From positions 186,001-250,000 of the forward strand of contig NZ_QHLZ01000007.1 in assembly GCF_003185915.1 (NCBI RefSeq): a stretch of DNA of 64,000 bases, in the 5' to 3' direction. Below, piece after piece: positions 1-8,378 of the stretch. The stretch is from Arthrobacter psychrochitiniphilus (GTDB taxonomy: Bacteria > Actinomycetota > Actinomycetes > Actinomycetales > Micrococcaceae). Position 1 is the stretch's first letter. Each line of letters starts with the position of its first letter. Under the pieces are notes generated by a model, which ran no database searches, was not told the origin of the DNA, and was given only the letters and a program-made list of their open reading frames with translations. Made by a program: the position numbers and the translations under genes.

Positions 1-75
1 ATGCAGTAAGTATCACGATCCAAGATTACGTTACTTCCCTGTGCGATATCTCCACCCTTGGGACGATCTTTGGGG

Positions 76-124
76 TTGACAGTCACCACTATGGTCGTAT
101 GGTTAGTTACATGAGTAATGAACC
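76..124 (+). promoter_or_regulatory. Promoter and palindromic operator of the YtrA-type operon
   Basis: A TTGACA box (76-81) and a TATGGT box (98-103) are separated by 16 bases. Overlapping the -10 box and the predicted start of transcription is a near-symmetrical element at 101-124: GGTT-N2-TTAC-N4-GTAA-N2-AACC. Its position suggests that the GntR-family product of the next gene represses its own operon; YtrA-type regulators usually do this. The operator assignment is inference. Confidence 0.55.
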
Positions 125-172
125 AACGAGGTTAGCGGTGGTCCTCGGGAACTGGGCGAAGGTGGTGGCTGC

Positions 173-604
173 GTGATTGATGACAGCAAGCCGATCTTTG
201 TACAGATCGCGGAATTGATTGAGAACAACATTGTTGAGGGCGTGCTCGCTGAAGAAGCCCAAGTGCCCTCCACCAATGAGTTCGCTGCCTTTCACCGGAT
301 CAACCCGGCCACCGCCGCGAAAGGTGTGAACCGGCTAGTTGATGACGGAATTCTTTATAAGAAGCGAGGCATTGGCATGTTTGTTGCTACCGGCGCGCGG
401 GAGATCCTCATGAGCCGTCGCCGGGAAGTCTTTTACGAACAATTCCTCCAGCCGTTGGCCAGAGAGGCTCGCAAGCTGGGGATCGACGGCGTACAACTAG
501 CGGCGATGCTTGCCAGGGAACAGATGCTGGCCAGGGAACCAGAGCTGGCCCCGCATGAACCGGCTCGGGGCAGCACAGCACAGTTAAAGGAAGGCGCATT
601 GTGA
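173..604 (+). CDS. GntR-family transcriptional regulator, YtrA type
   Basis: A 143-residue protein with an N-terminal winged helix (about residues 8-75, beginning PIFVQIAELIENNI and containing the recognition-helix region VPSTNEFAAFHRINPATA) and a short helical C-terminal tail instead of a large effector domain. That size and shape is typical of the YtrA subfamily, which controls adjacent ABC transporters. The GTG start is preceded by GAAGGTGG. The stop overlaps the start of the ABC ATPase gene by 4 bases, so the genes are translationally coupled. The palindrome at 101-124 is the likely autoregulatory operator. The inducing signal cannot be read from the sequence; cell-envelope stress or antibiotics are common for the family. 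Confidence 0.85.
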   Translation: MIDDSKPIFVQIAELIENNIVEGVLAEEAQVPSTNEFAAFHRINPATAAKGVNRLVDDGILYKKRGIGMFVATGAREILMSRRREVFYEQFLQPLAREARKLGIDGVQLAAMLAREQMLAREPELAPHEPARGSTAQLKEGAL

Positions 605-1554
605 GTACAACAGTTGTCAGCATGGAAAACGTGTCCAAGGCCTACAAGGACGTCATGGCCCTTGACGGAGTCAGTCTCAGACTCGAACAGGACAAAATTT
701 ACGGCCTGCTGGGACGCAACGGCGCAGGCAAGACCACGCTCATGTCTGTGTTGACGGCACAGGGATTCGCCAGCTCGGGGGAGTTTAGCGTCTTCGGGGA
801 ACAACCCCATGAAAACGAAAAGGTGCTGAGCCGGATCTGTTTCATCAGGGAATCGCAGAAGTATCCCGATGACTTCAAGCCCTTCCACGCGTTCAAGGCC
901 GCAGCCATCTTCTACAAGGACTGGGATAACGCTCTGGCCCTGCAATTGGCCAAGGACTTCCAATTGCCCATGAAGCGGCGGATCAAGAAGCTCTCGCGCG
1001 GTCAGCTCTCAGCCGTGGGCGTCATTATCGGCTTGGCCTCGCGGGCCGAACTGACTTTTTTTGATGAGCCTTACCTGGGGTTGGACGCCGTGGCCCGCCA
1101 GCTCTTCTACGACAGCCTGCTGGCCGACTACTCCGAGTTTCCACGCACCATTGTTTTGTCCTCCCATCTCATTGATGAGGTGGCCAATCTGCTCGAACAC
1201 GTGATCGTGATCGACAAGGGCAAAATCATCGTGGACGACGATGCCGAGAACCTCCGCGGCTCGGCCTTTAGTGTCGCCGGTCCGGCAGCCCGCGTTGAAT
1301 CCTTCGCAGCAGCCCGGGCGGTGCTCCACCGCGAAGGGATCGGGGCGCTGCTTTCGCTGACGGTCGAGGGTGTGCTGAGCCAGGCCGAACGCCGGGAAGC
1401 GGCAGAACTTGGTTTGGAAGTTGGGCCCGTCTCGCTGCAGCAGCTCGTCATCAAAAAAACGCTCGATGCCGGCATTGCCGGCGTCCCCGATGGGGCAAGG
1501 GAAGAAACAGCCAAGGCAGCAAGGAAGAGCAGCCGGATGGGAGCATCACAATGA
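601..1554 (+). CDS. ABC transporter ATP-binding protein
   Basis: A 317-residue nucleotide-binding subunit. Walker A GLLGRNGAGKTT is at residues 35-46, the signature LSRGQ at 131-135, Walker B LTFFDEP at 151-157 and the H-loop histidine in SSHLIDE near 189. The signature has R in place of the usual G, a variant seen in YtrB-like ATPases. About 100 C-terminal residues after the core are of the accessory kind common in drug or lantibiotic exporters. The GTG start overlaps the regulator gene and the stop overlaps the permease gene (ATGA), so the three genes form one operon. The substrate is unknown. Confidence 0.88.
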   Translation: MSTTVVSMENVSKAYKDVMALDGVSLRLEQDKIYGLLGRNGAGKTTLMSVLTAQGFASSGEFSVFGEQPHENEKVLSRICFIRESQKYPDDFKPFHAFKAAAIFYKDWDNALALQLAKDFQLPMKRRIKKLSRGQLSAVGVIIGLASRAELTFFDEPYLGLDAVARQLFYDSLLADYSEFPRTIVLSSHLIDEVANLLEHVIVIDKGKIIVDDDAENLRGSAFSVAGPAARVESFAAARAVLHREGIGALLSLTVEGVLSQAERREAAELGLEVGPVSLQQLVIKKTLDAGIAGVPDGAREETAKAARKSSRMGASQ

Positions 1555-2240
1555 ACCGTGCAGTGGGAGTTGCCAAAATGCAGCTCATAAGCAAGTGGAC
1601 CTTCTTGGGCATTCCAGCGCTCATTATTGGGGTCTCCTTCGCCTTCAGCCTTCTCATCTGGGCCATGATCCCGGATTCGGTGGGGACCAAATACTCAGGT
1701 GCCGGCCAGGCAGTCATGTGGTATTTCTTTGGTCTGGGCATCCAGTCATTGACCTACACATTCCCGTTTTCCCAGGGCCTGAGCATCAGCCGGCGCAACT
1801 TCTTCTTTGGCACCGTGGGATTGTTCGCCGTTATTGCCGCCAGCATTTCGGTGCTCTACGTGCTTTTGGGGTTCGTGGAGGCAGCCACCAATGGTTGGGG
1901 ATTGCAGGGGCAGATGTTCAGCCTCGGCTGGGTCTCCGAGCAGCCCTGGGGTGGGCAGCTGTTCTTCTACTTCGTGGTGATGATGTTCCTTTTCCTGGCA
2001 GGGTTCTGGGGTGCGACTGTGTATAAGAGGTGGCAGACAACCGGGCTGCTGGTGATGTTCATTTCTCTGGGAATCCTGCTGGTGGGTTCCGTGGCGTTGA
2101 TCACCTGGCAGGGCTGGTGGGCCGCCGTCGGCAGCTGGATTGTGGCCCTGACCCCCGTCACGTTGGGTCTTCTGGCCCTGGGGCTCGCGGCACTGCTCGG
2201 TGTTGGCGCCTACCTGACGTTGCGCCGGGCAACACCCTGA
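1551..2240 (+). CDS. ABC transporter permease, multi-spanning membrane protein
   Basis: A 229-residue hydrophobic protein with about six predicted membrane segments (for example around residues 20-45, 60-80, 85-112, 135-160, 170-192 and 200-222). It lacks recognisable soluble domains. It is the membrane partner of the preceding ATPase, with which it overlaps by 4 bases, giving a regulator-ATPase-permease operon like the ytr operon of Bacillus. The sequence is too divergent for me to name a substrate. A hairpin (2261-2299) follows the stop by about 20 bases and probably ends the transcript. Confidence 0.75.
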   Translation: MNRAVGVAKMQLISKWTFLGIPALIIGVSFAFSLLIWAMIPDSVGTKYSGAGQAVMWYFFGLGIQSLTYTFPFSQGLSISRRNFFFGTVGLFAVIAASISVLYVLLGFVEAATNGWGLQGQMFSLGWVSEQPWGGQLFFYFVVMMFLFLAGFWGATVYKRWQTTGLLVMFISLGILLVGSVALITWQGWWAAVGSWIVALTPVTLGLLALGLAALLGVGAYLTLRRATP

Positions 2241-2260
2241 ACCGTCACGGCAAGTACGAC

Positions 2261-2299
2261 GCCGGTGGGCCAGGTTCTGAGCGAATCTGGCCCACCGGC
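2261..2299 (+). terminator. Strong hairpin after the ytr-like operon
   Basis: Perfect 13-base arms (GCCGGTGGGCCAG / CTGGCCCACCGGC) are extended by an inner TTC/GAA pairing after a G-T mismatch. There is no U-run after it, so it is a structured end rather than a canonical intrinsic terminator. A second small hairpin with a GCGA tetraloop, CTTTGT/ACAAAG, follows at 2306-2321. Confidence 0.55.
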
Positions 2300-2365
2300 G
2301 CTGCACTTTGTGCGAACAAAGGGTGGGCCCGCTCATCTTCTGCTGGCGGTGTCAGTGGGGAAGGG

Positions 2366-2371
2366 TAGCCT
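2366..2371 (+). promoter_or_regulatory. TAGCCT -10 box, leaderless start
   Basis: TAGCCT ends 6 bases before the GTG at 2378, the spacing expected if transcription starts at the start codon. No ribosome binding site is present in the gap. Confidence 0.45.
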
Positions 2372-2377
2372 TGAGAG

Positions 2378-3376
2378 GTGGCTCTGGACTTTACTGCAAT
2401 TGATTTTGAAACCGCCAACGGATTTAGGGGATCGCCCTGCTCCGTTGGTCTAACAAAGGTCCGTGGCGGGGTGATAGTTGAGGAAGGCTACTGGCTCATG
2501 CGCCCACCGGAGGGCCACGACCACTTTGATTCCCGCAACATCACTATTCACGGCATCACCCCTGACGATGTGGCCACGGCCCCGCGTTTTGCCGAGGTGT
2601 TTCCGGCGATTGGCGCTTTCATTGGTGCGGATCCGCTGGTGGCGCACAATGCGGCCTTTGACCTGGGCGTGATCCGTTCCGCAGCAGAAGTCTCGAAAAT
2701 CCCCGCACCTGCGTTCGACTATGCCTGTACCGTGATCCTTTCGCGCAAAAACTATTCACTGCCGTCGTATTCGTTGCCGTTTGTGGCCGAGGCTGCCGGT
2801 GTACCACTGCAAAACCACCACGACGCCACCGAGGACGCCCGCGCCTGCGCCGGGATCATGGTGGACATTGCCGGCAAACACGGCGTGGATTCCGTGCGCG
2901 GGGTATTTGAATCGATGACGTTGGCCATGCCGCACGTTGACGCCTATAACCCCTCCACAGATGAGCTCTCCAAAGCCACCCGCTCGGCGCTGGAGAGGAT
3001 GGTGCAGATGCAGGCTGGGATCGCCGCTGGAACGGCTCGTGGCGGGCGCTCCAGCTGGTCCACTGAGGGTCCAAACCCGGAACCGAACACCCACGCTGAC
3101 ATCGCCCACCCGCTCTTTGGACAAACCGTGGTCTTCACGGGCGATCTGAGCCTGGGCCGTCCTGAAGCAAAAATCAGGGCAGCGGCTCACGGAGCCCAGT
3201 GCGCCAGCAATGTAACCCTAAAAACCACTGTGCTGGTGGTGGGCAGCGGCTTCACGGCAGTAGATTTACGCAGCGGACGGCTGACCTCCAAAGCCAAACG
3301 TGTCCTAGATCTGCAGCGCCGCGGACAAGGCATTGAGGTGCTCTCCGAGGGCGAATTCATGCAAATGGTTGGCTGA
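2378..3376 (+). CDS. DEDDh 3'-5' exonuclease with C-terminal BRCT domain
   Basis: A 332-residue protein. Residues 1-170 form a DnaQ-like exonuclease: FTAIDFETANG carries the first two acidic residues (D8, E10), VAHNAAFDLGVI the second motif, and HDATEDARACAGIM the histidine and last aspartate. Residues about 245-330, starting near PLFGQTVVFTGDL, form a BRCT domain as found in DNA ligase and replication factor C. The combination fits a DNA-repair or proofreading-like nuclease; it is not the pol III epsilon subunit itself. The gene stands alone and has a likely leaderless GTG start. Confidence 0.85.
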   Translation: MALDFTAIDFETANGFRGSPCSVGLTKVRGGVIVEEGYWLMRPPEGHDHFDSRNITIHGITPDDVATAPRFAEVFPAIGAFIGADPLVAHNAAFDLGVIRSAAEVSKIPAPAFDYACTVILSRKNYSLPSYSLPFVAEAAGVPLQNHHDATEDARACAGIMVDIAGKHGVDSVRGVFESMTLAMPHVDAYNPSTDELSKATRSALERMVQMQAGIAAGTARGGRSSWSTEGPNPEPNTHADIAHPLFGQTVVFTGDLSLGRPEAKIRAAAHGAQCASNVTLKTTVLVVGSGFTAVDLRSGRLTSKAKRVLDLQRRGQGIEVLSEGEFMQMVG

Positions 3377-3452
3377 ACCGCCCGCACTCCATTTTGGTCA
3401 TGCTGGGCAACAATCTTTCGAAACCTCACAGGCACGGTTCTACTCTGAATTT

Positions 3453-3578
3453 ATGAGCCAACGTGCCGATATCCCTGCAGTTACCGCCGCCGCCGACTTT
3501 GAGCGGTGGCCATTATTGCTGCCGGGTCCGCCCAAACGCTTTGCACAGCGCATTGGCGCGGTACTGTCCCTGGGCTGA
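3453..3578 (+). other. Short open frame in intergenic stretch, possible relic
   Basis: The 215-base gap between the exonuclease and the convergent hydrolase holds an ATG frame of 41 codons (MSQRADIPAVTAAADFERWP...). It has no clear ribosome binding site (upstream CTCTGAATTT) and matches no family I recognise. It may be a remnant or chance. The 13-base palindrome GTAGTTGAACTAC near 3583-3595 lies at the end of the convergent gene. Confidence 0.15.
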
Positions 3579-3591
3579 ACGGGTAGTTGAA

Positions 3592-4677
3592 CTACTCTCC
3601 GGTGGTGAGCTTGATGAAGTTGGCTCCCAGACGCCGGATCAGGGAGGGTGCCTCGCACAGTTTCAACCACGACGGCGGCAGGGCAACTTCCCCGTAGAAC
3701 GCACCTAGGATGTTCCCGGTGATGGCCGCAGTGGAGTCACTGTCTCCGCTGTGGTTGGTGGCAAGGCGGATGGCATCCAAGAAATGCCCCGCGGGCGAAA
3801 GTGCACCAGGCGCCGTAACCAGCACGGCGTAGACAGCAACAGCAAGTGCCTCCTCAGCTACCCAACCCAACCCCAGCGCGTCGGTGAGGGAATCGCCGCT
3901 GAGGGGTTCGCCGTCGTACGTGGACAAGGTCAGGGCCGCCTCAAGGCGTGCCAGCAGCTGGGCATCTGCACCAGGCTCGGCAACAGCCCGCTCCCTGGCG
4001 GATTCGGCACCGGCACGCAGCGAGAGCCCGCCCATGACCAACTGGTGGATGAGCCAGCTAAACGCCCCGGAGGACTGGCGCGCCGAGGGATGCCCGTGGG
4101 TCAAAGACGCCGCATCGGAGCTGATCTTGTACACCGTTTCCGCCTCGATATTAGGCAGCAATCCGTAGGGCGCCGAACGCATCACTGTCCCGCAACCCTT
4201 GGAATCGGGGTTGACGGGGCGGAAAATGGTGCCCATTTCCCCGCCCGCCAAACCACTCACGCACGCATTGCCGGGGTGGCGTTGGTGGTGGAGCACGCTC
4301 TGAGAATCAATCCAGCGGGGGGCCTGCTCCGGGGTGTGGCTGGGCACCTGCATATTCTGGGTCTTGAGCCAGCGCAGATACGCGAGCCATTGGCAGGCGT
4401 TGATATCGGCACCCACACCGCTATTGGCCCACTCCAGCACATCCAACAAGCCATCAAGGGTGTAAAGGCTCATCTGAGTATCGTCGGAAAAATGCGGTGT
4501 GCCGGACGCCTGGGACAAGTCCACCAGCAGCGCCGGACCATACTTCGCCTCAATGGCGGCGAGGGAATCGAACTCCACAAGGTAGCCGAAGGCATCACCT
4601 AAGGCGCCTCCCATGAGCGTGCCCTGGACGCGGCTGGCGAAGTCGGCGGGGGGAGCGGGCTGAACTGGAATGGTCAT
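3592..4677 (-). CDS. ADP-ribosylglycohydrolase family protein
   Basis: A 361-residue DraG/ARH-type hydrolase that removes ADP-ribose from modified proteins or related adducts, using two magnesium ions. The metal-site motifs are visible: GALGDAFGYLVEF (residues 25-36), SDDTQMSLYT (64-73), the HPSARQSSGAF segment, and the C-terminal NHSGDSDSTAAITGNILGA, whose aspartates bind metal. The length is normal for the family. The start at 4677 is supported by a TAAATT box 6 bases upstream on the minus strand (leaderless). No ADP-ribosyltransferase gene is adjacent, so the target is unknown. Confidence 0.9.
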   Translation of the reverse strand: MTIPVQPAPPADFASRVQGTLMGGALGDAFGYLVEFDSLAAIEAKYGPALLVDLSQASGTPHFSDDTQMSLYTLDGLLDVLEWANSGVGADINACQWLAYLRWLKTQNMQVPSHTPEQAPRWIDSQSVLHHQRHPGNACVSGLAGGEMGTIFRPVNPDSKGCGTVMRSAPYGLLPNIEAETVYKISSDAASLTHGHPSARQSSGAFSWLIHQLVMGGLSLRAGAESARERAVAEPGADAQLLARLEAALTLSTYDGEPLSGDSLTDALGLGWVAEEALAVAVYAVLVTAPGALSPAGHFLDAIRLATNHSGDSDSTAAITGNILGAFYGEVALPPSWLKLCEAPSLIRRLGANFIKLTTGE

Positions 4678-4683
4678 GAGACC

Positions 4684-4689
4684 AATTTA
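4684..4689 (-). promoter_or_regulatory. TAAATT -10 box, leaderless start of the ADP-ribosylglycohydrolase gene
   Basis: Reads TAAATT on the minus strand, with 6 bases to the ATG at 4677 and no ribosome binding site between. Confidence 0.45.
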
Positions 4690-4819
4690 CCGTTTCCGGC
4701 AGCGGATGCGGGCCAAGACAGCGGTGCGGCTGTGAGGAGGCGTACGGGGGCCGAAGTAGACTCAAAGGCGGTGCTTCTTGTGCGCCCACCACAAACTGCC
4801 CGAACTTTTGAGGAGATCC

Positions 4820-5176
4820 ATGCGCGAGCCCGCCTGGCGACGGACCGGAAAAACACCTGACTACCGCTTTTCACTAGCCAATGAGCGTACCTTTCTGGCG
4901 TGGGTGCGGACCGCGCTGGCCCTCTTGGCAGGTGCAATAGCAATTGATCAGCTGGCCCCGGAAATTGCGCCGCCATTGATTCGTATCATCTTGTGCATGG
5001 TCCTTGCCGTGATTGGTGCCGTGCTGGCCATTGTCAGTTACCGGCGCTGGGCTCATCAGGAACAGGCCATGCGTAATGATGAGGAACTGCCGCACTCGTG
5101 GCTCATGCTGGGGATGACTGTCATTGTCTCGCTCGCCGCCATTGTTTTTGCCATCTTGATCCTGGTCCAGCCCTAA
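4820..5176 (+). CDS. YidH/DUF202 family membrane protein
   Basis: A 118-residue inner-membrane protein with the family hallmark FSLANERTFLAWVRTALALLAG near the N terminus, followed by three hydrophobic segments. The ATG at 4820 is preferred over an earlier in-frame start because AGGAGA lies 4 bases upstream. One base separates it from a second DUF202 gene, so the two probably make a paired or heteromeric membrane protein. No biochemical role is established for the family. Confidence 0.85.
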   Translation: MREPAWRRTGKTPDYRFSLANERTFLAWVRTALALLAGAIAIDQLAPEIAPPLIRIILCMVLAVIGAVLAIVSYRRWAHQEQAMRNDEELPHSWLMLGMTVIVSLAAIVFAILILVQP

Positions 5177-5177
5177 C

Positions 5178-5594
5178 ATGGCCTCCTCTGTGGCACCTGT
5201 CCGGGACCCCGGCCTGCAGCCTGAACGCACGGCCCTGTCCTGGCGCCGGACCATCATGAGCGCCGTGGTGGCCGATCTTCTCATTTGGCGCGGCTGGTTG
5301 CAGACGTTGACTGGCTTCGGTGGGGGCCCGGACACCGGACTTGGGCTTGGCGGAGCGTTGGGCGGATATTCAGCCCATGTGGTGGGAATGGGAGTCTGCG
5401 CGGCCGTGGCCGCCCTGACAACTATTGTTTTGGTGCTGTGCGCCGCTGCCCGGATCCGGCTTCTGCACTCCGGCGTTGCACCCTTGGAGTCAGAGGGGCA
5501 TATTGCCGTTCCGGCTCTTATAGTACGTACAGCTTCGGCCGCTATAGTTACTCTGGCTGCCACCACGGTGTGTGCGCTGGCACTAGGCATGTGA
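5178..5594 (+). CDS. DUF202 family membrane protein, second copy
   Basis: A 138-residue protein beginning with a soluble segment that contains GLQPERTALSWRRTIMSAVV, the DUF202 signature, then two further hydrophobic stretches (about residues 60-90 and 110-137). It follows the first DUF202 gene after a single base and is surely co-transcribed. Pairs of short and long DUF202 genes are common in Actinobacteria. Function unknown. Confidence 0.82.
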   Translation: MASSVAPVRDPGLQPERTALSWRRTIMSAVVADLLIWRGWLQTLTGFGGGPDTGLGLGGALGGYSAHVVGMGVCAAVAALTTIVLVLCAAARIRLLHSGVAPLESEGHIAVPALIVRTASAAIVTLAATTVCALALGM

Positions 5595-5722
5595 GCTTGG
5601 CGAGTGTCCTGTTTGCTCTTCTGCCTAGCTTTCCTGTCAACTTTCTTGCCGGGCCCGCTGCTGCATCACCGTGTGAGCGCTAGCCCCCTGTTTTTGTTTC
5701 CCATTCGAAGGATTTTGCCCTC

Positions 5723-6646
5723 ATGACTTCATCCGGAACAGCCAATGCCCCGGTGCATGCCTACCCGCTCAGTACCCGCGTAGCCCTTGAGGGGCTGGGC
5801 AGCTTTTTCATTGTCTTTGCCGGGCTTGGCACCGCCTTGTTCAGCTCCGGCGGGTCCGGTGCCACGGTGGGCTTCGCCTATGGTCTGGCCATGGTGGCCG
5901 CCATCATCTCCTTCGGTCACGTCACCAACGGTTACTTCAACCCCGCCTTCTCGTTGGGTATGGCAGTTGCCGGCCGGTTGAAGTTTTCTGCCGCTCTTTT
6001 GTACATTGTGGCCCAGACTATTGGCGGCATTTTGGCCGCGGCAGTTTGGCTTGCCATGATGCGGGTGATGCCCGCCGGTGCCACCCCTGCTATGCCCGAG
6101 CTCTTCGGTGCGTTGGCCAATGGCTTTGACGCCCACTCGCCTTCGCAAGTGCCCATGATCGGTGTCCTTATCATCGAAATGGTGGCGGTTGCCGTCTTGA
6201 CGGCCATGCTCTTGGGCGCCACCTCGCCCCGGAACAAAACCACCATGGGCCCGGTTGCCATTGGTCTGGCTTTTGCGGTTGCCGTGGCCATCACCATGCC
6301 GCTGAGCAATGGTTCACTGAACCCGGCCCGCGCCACTTCAGTGGTTTTCCTGGCTGACTCGTGGGCGCTGGGTCAGCTGTGGCTGTTCTGGGTTGCACCT
6401 CTGGTTGGTGCGGCCCTGGCAGCCGTCATTTACCGCTACTTTGCCCCGGTCCGAACGGTTGACGTGCCGGTGAGGGACGCTTCCTCCTCCGCGCTGCTGA
6501 CCTCTGGTGCTGTGCTCACCCAGGCGCACGCCGAGAGTACCGTTGAGGGCGCCACTGAGAGCGTCACGCTGGCAAAGGGGCGCACGATTGCAGGGATCGA
6601 TGAGACTGACGAGGCCCAAGCGTTCTTCGACACACCCCAGAAGTAA
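5723..6646 (+). CDS. MIP family channel (aquaporin / glycerol facilitator type)
   Basis: A 307-residue membrane channel with both NPA boxes: NGYFNPAFSLG (NPA at 73-75) and NGSLNPARATS (NPA at 200-202), each preceded by a re-entrant loop, and six membrane helices. The first box reads FNPAF and the second is followed by R, as in water-selective members; substrate choice (water versus glycerol) cannot be settled by eye. About 60 residues after the last helix form a hydrophilic C-terminal tail, longer than usual. A ribosome binding site GAAGGAT precedes the ATG. A strong terminator follows. Confidence 0.88.
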   Translation: MTSSGTANAPVHAYPLSTRVALEGLGSFFIVFAGLGTALFSSGGSGATVGFAYGLAMVAAIISFGHVTNGYFNPAFSLGMAVAGRLKFSAALLYIVAQTIGGILAAAVWLAMMRVMPAGATPAMPELFGALANGFDAHSPSQVPMIGVLIIEMVAVAVLTAMLLGATSPRNKTTMGPVAIGLAFAVAVAITMPLSNGSLNPARATSVVFLADSWALGQLWLFWVAPLVGAALAAVIYRYFAPVRTVDVPVRDASSSALLTSGAVLTQAHAESTVEGATESVTLAKGRTIAGIDETDEAQAFFDTPQK

Positions 6647-6662
6647 CCTCACAGCAGTGCCG

Positions 6663-6713
6663 AGCTGACCCCGGTATGGGGGCGAGAAACCGCCCCTACT
6701 ACCGGGGTCAGCT
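6663..6713 (+). terminator. Intrinsic terminator after the MIP channel gene
   Basis: A 14-base perfect stem (AGCTGACCCCGGTA / TACCGGGGTCAGCT) with an inner GGGGCG/CGCCCC stem, followed by GTGTTT. It lies 16 bases after the stop codon. Confidence 0.8.
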
Positions 6714-6734
6714 GTGTTTGCGCCGGAGCCGGGT

Positions 6735-6740
6735 TAAGGT
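6735..6740 (+). promoter_or_regulatory. TAAGGT -10 box, leaderless start
   Basis: TAAGGT is followed by 6 bases and the ATG at 6747. No ribosome binding site. Confidence 0.4.
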
Positions 6741-6746
6741 TAAAGC

Positions 6747-7109
6747 ATGCTGATCTTCTCCCTTGTGTTCCTTGCCCTGTGTTCGGTGGGCCTGGCAGCA
6801 CTGACCCAAGCGTGCGCCACCGGAAAGATCAAAGTGAACCCATTCGTGGGGATTCGCACCGCTAAGACCATGGTCAATGCCCAAACGTGGCGGGCTGGAC
6901 ACGGCGCGGCAGTCCAGCCTATGTGGGTCTCCGGGATTGCCGCAGCCGCTATTTCACTGGCCGGGCTGTTGTTTCTAGATGCCCCTGAAACCCAAATGAT
7001 CATGGTCCTGCTGGCTTGTGCACTGCTGCTCTCTGCTGCGATCTATGGGGCAAAGTTGGCCAATACAGCCGCCGTTGAAGCCCTGACCGTGGAAAAAACC
7101 CGCCGCTGA
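6747..7109 (+). CDS. SdpI/YhfL-like membrane protein
   Basis: A 120-residue protein with three hydrophobic segments (about residues 1-20, 60-80 and 85-105). The segment KVNPFVGIRTAKTMVNAQTW matches the conserved N-x2-GIRT region of the SdpI family, whose Bacillus member gives immunity to the killing peptide SdpC. Here it is a single gene with no toxin gene nearby, so an immunity role is not implied. It ends 105 bases before sbcD. Confidence 0.65.
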   Translation: MLIFSLVFLALCSVGLAALTQACATGKIKVNPFVGIRTAKTMVNAQTWRAGHGAAVQPMWVSGIAAAAISLAGLLFLDAPETQMIMVLLACALLLSAAIYGAKLANTAAVEALTVEKTRR

Positions 7110-7202
7110 GCCTGCCCGTGTCAGTGCGTGAACTGGTGCTGACCCCGCCGTTGGGTGGGTTGTGCTGGCTTACGCGGGTCATTGAATGTCTGTGCCCTCC
7201 GA

Positions 7203-7208
7203 TACCTT
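7203..7208 (+). promoter_or_regulatory. TACCTT -10 box, leaderless start of sbcD
   Basis: TACCTT is followed by 6 bases and the ATG at 7215. Confidence 0.4.
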
Positions 7209-7214
7209 TGAAGC

Positions 7215-8378
7215 ATGAAGCTTCTGCACACCTCAGATTGGCATTTGGGCAGGTCGTTCCACGGCGTTGGAACCCTGAACGCACAGCGGCGCTTTGCCGA
7301 CCAACTCCTTGACACCGTCCTGACGGAAAAAGTGGACGTGGTCCTGGTGGCCGGTGACGTATACGACCGCGCACTGCCCAGCGTTGACGTGGTGAACCTC
7401 TTTGATGACATCTTGGCCAGACTGAACAAGGCAGGGGTGCAGGTGGTTATCACCAGCGGCAACCACGACTCCGCCACCCGTCTGGGTTTTGGTGGCAGGC
7501 TCCTGGAATCCGCCGGTGTGCACTTGCGCACGCGGATTGCGGACCTTGCGGTGCCCATCCTGTTTCCTCTGGAACCCCAGGGTGAGGGGATGGTGGCAAT
7601 TTACGGTATCCCGTTTCTGGAGCCCCGTCTCGTGGCCGAGGAACTGGGTGTAGAGACCGGCACCCACTTCAGTGTGACGGAGGCGGCCGTGCATCGAATT
7701 GCCGAAGACCTAGCTACCCGGCCCGCCGGCACCGCGTCCATTGTGCTGGCCCACACCTTTGCCAGCGGCGGCATCACCTCTGCAAGTGAACGTGATCTAG
7801 CCATTGGCGGTGTTGGGGCGGTGCCGCTGGACCTCTTTGAACCGTTCAGCTACACGGCTCTGGGTCACCTGCACGGACGCCAGAAACTGAGCGCAACAGT
7901 CCGCTACTCGGGCTCCCCCTTACCGTATTCCTTCTCCGAGGCGGCCCATGTCAAGGGCGGCTGGCTGGTGGAGATCACGGCGGACGGGCTGGGTGAGGTG
8001 CGCCAGGTTGACTGGGCTCCGGAAAAGTCGTTGAGCCTGGTCAAAGGCAAGCTCGAGGATTTGCTGAACAATCCCGACTGGGAATTTGCGCAGGATAACT
8101 ACTGCCAAATCACGCTGACGGACAACGACCGCCCGGAACTGGCCATGGACCGGCTGCGCATCCGTTTCCCGCACACCCTGGTGCTCATGTTCGAGCCGGA
8201 GACCGCACGGGAGGGGGACGCCCAAAGCTATGGCGCCCGCATAGCCAAGGCCGCCGACGATCTGGAGCTGTGCTGCGGATTTCTGGACCATGTGCGTCAT
8301 CGCGCCGCGAACAACGACGAACAGCAGCTTTTGCGTGCAGCCTTGACTGCCGTCCGTGAACAGGAGAGCGCCCAGTGA
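7215..8378 (+). CDS. sbcD: SbcCD nuclease, exonuclease subunit SbcD
   Basis: A 387-residue Mre11-type metallophosphoesterase. The metal-binding motifs are HTSDWHLGRSFHG (residues 5-17), VAGDVYDR, SGNHDSATR, and the later LAHTF and GHLHGRQ segments. With SbcC it forms a complex that cuts DNA hairpins and processes double-strand breaks. It overlaps sbcC by 4 bases (GTGA), so the two subunits are made together. Length and motif order are normal. Confidence 0.95.
   Translation: MKLLHTSDWHLGRSFHGVGTLNAQRRFADQLLDTVLTEKVDVVLVAGDVYDRALPSVDVVNLFDDILARLNKAGVQVVITSGNHDSATRLGFGGRLLESAGVHLRTRIADLAVPILFPLEPQGEGMVAIYGIPFLEPRLVAEELGVETGTHFSVTEAAVHRIAEDLATRPAGTASIVLAHTFASGGITSASERDLAIGGVGAVPLDLFEPFSYTALGHLHGRQKLSATVRYSGSPLPYSFSEAAHVKGGWLVEITADGLGEVRQVDWAPEKSLSLVKGKLEDLLNNPDWEFAQDNYCQITLTDNDRPELAMDRLRIRFPHTLVLMFEPETAREGDAQSYGARIAKAADDLELCCGFLDHVRHRAANNDEQQLLRAALTAVREQESAQ

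Noticed and set aside
6747..7109. SdpI-like gene as part of a toxin-immunity pair
   Set aside because: No SdpC-like or other toxin gene is next to it; neighbours are a channel and sbcD.
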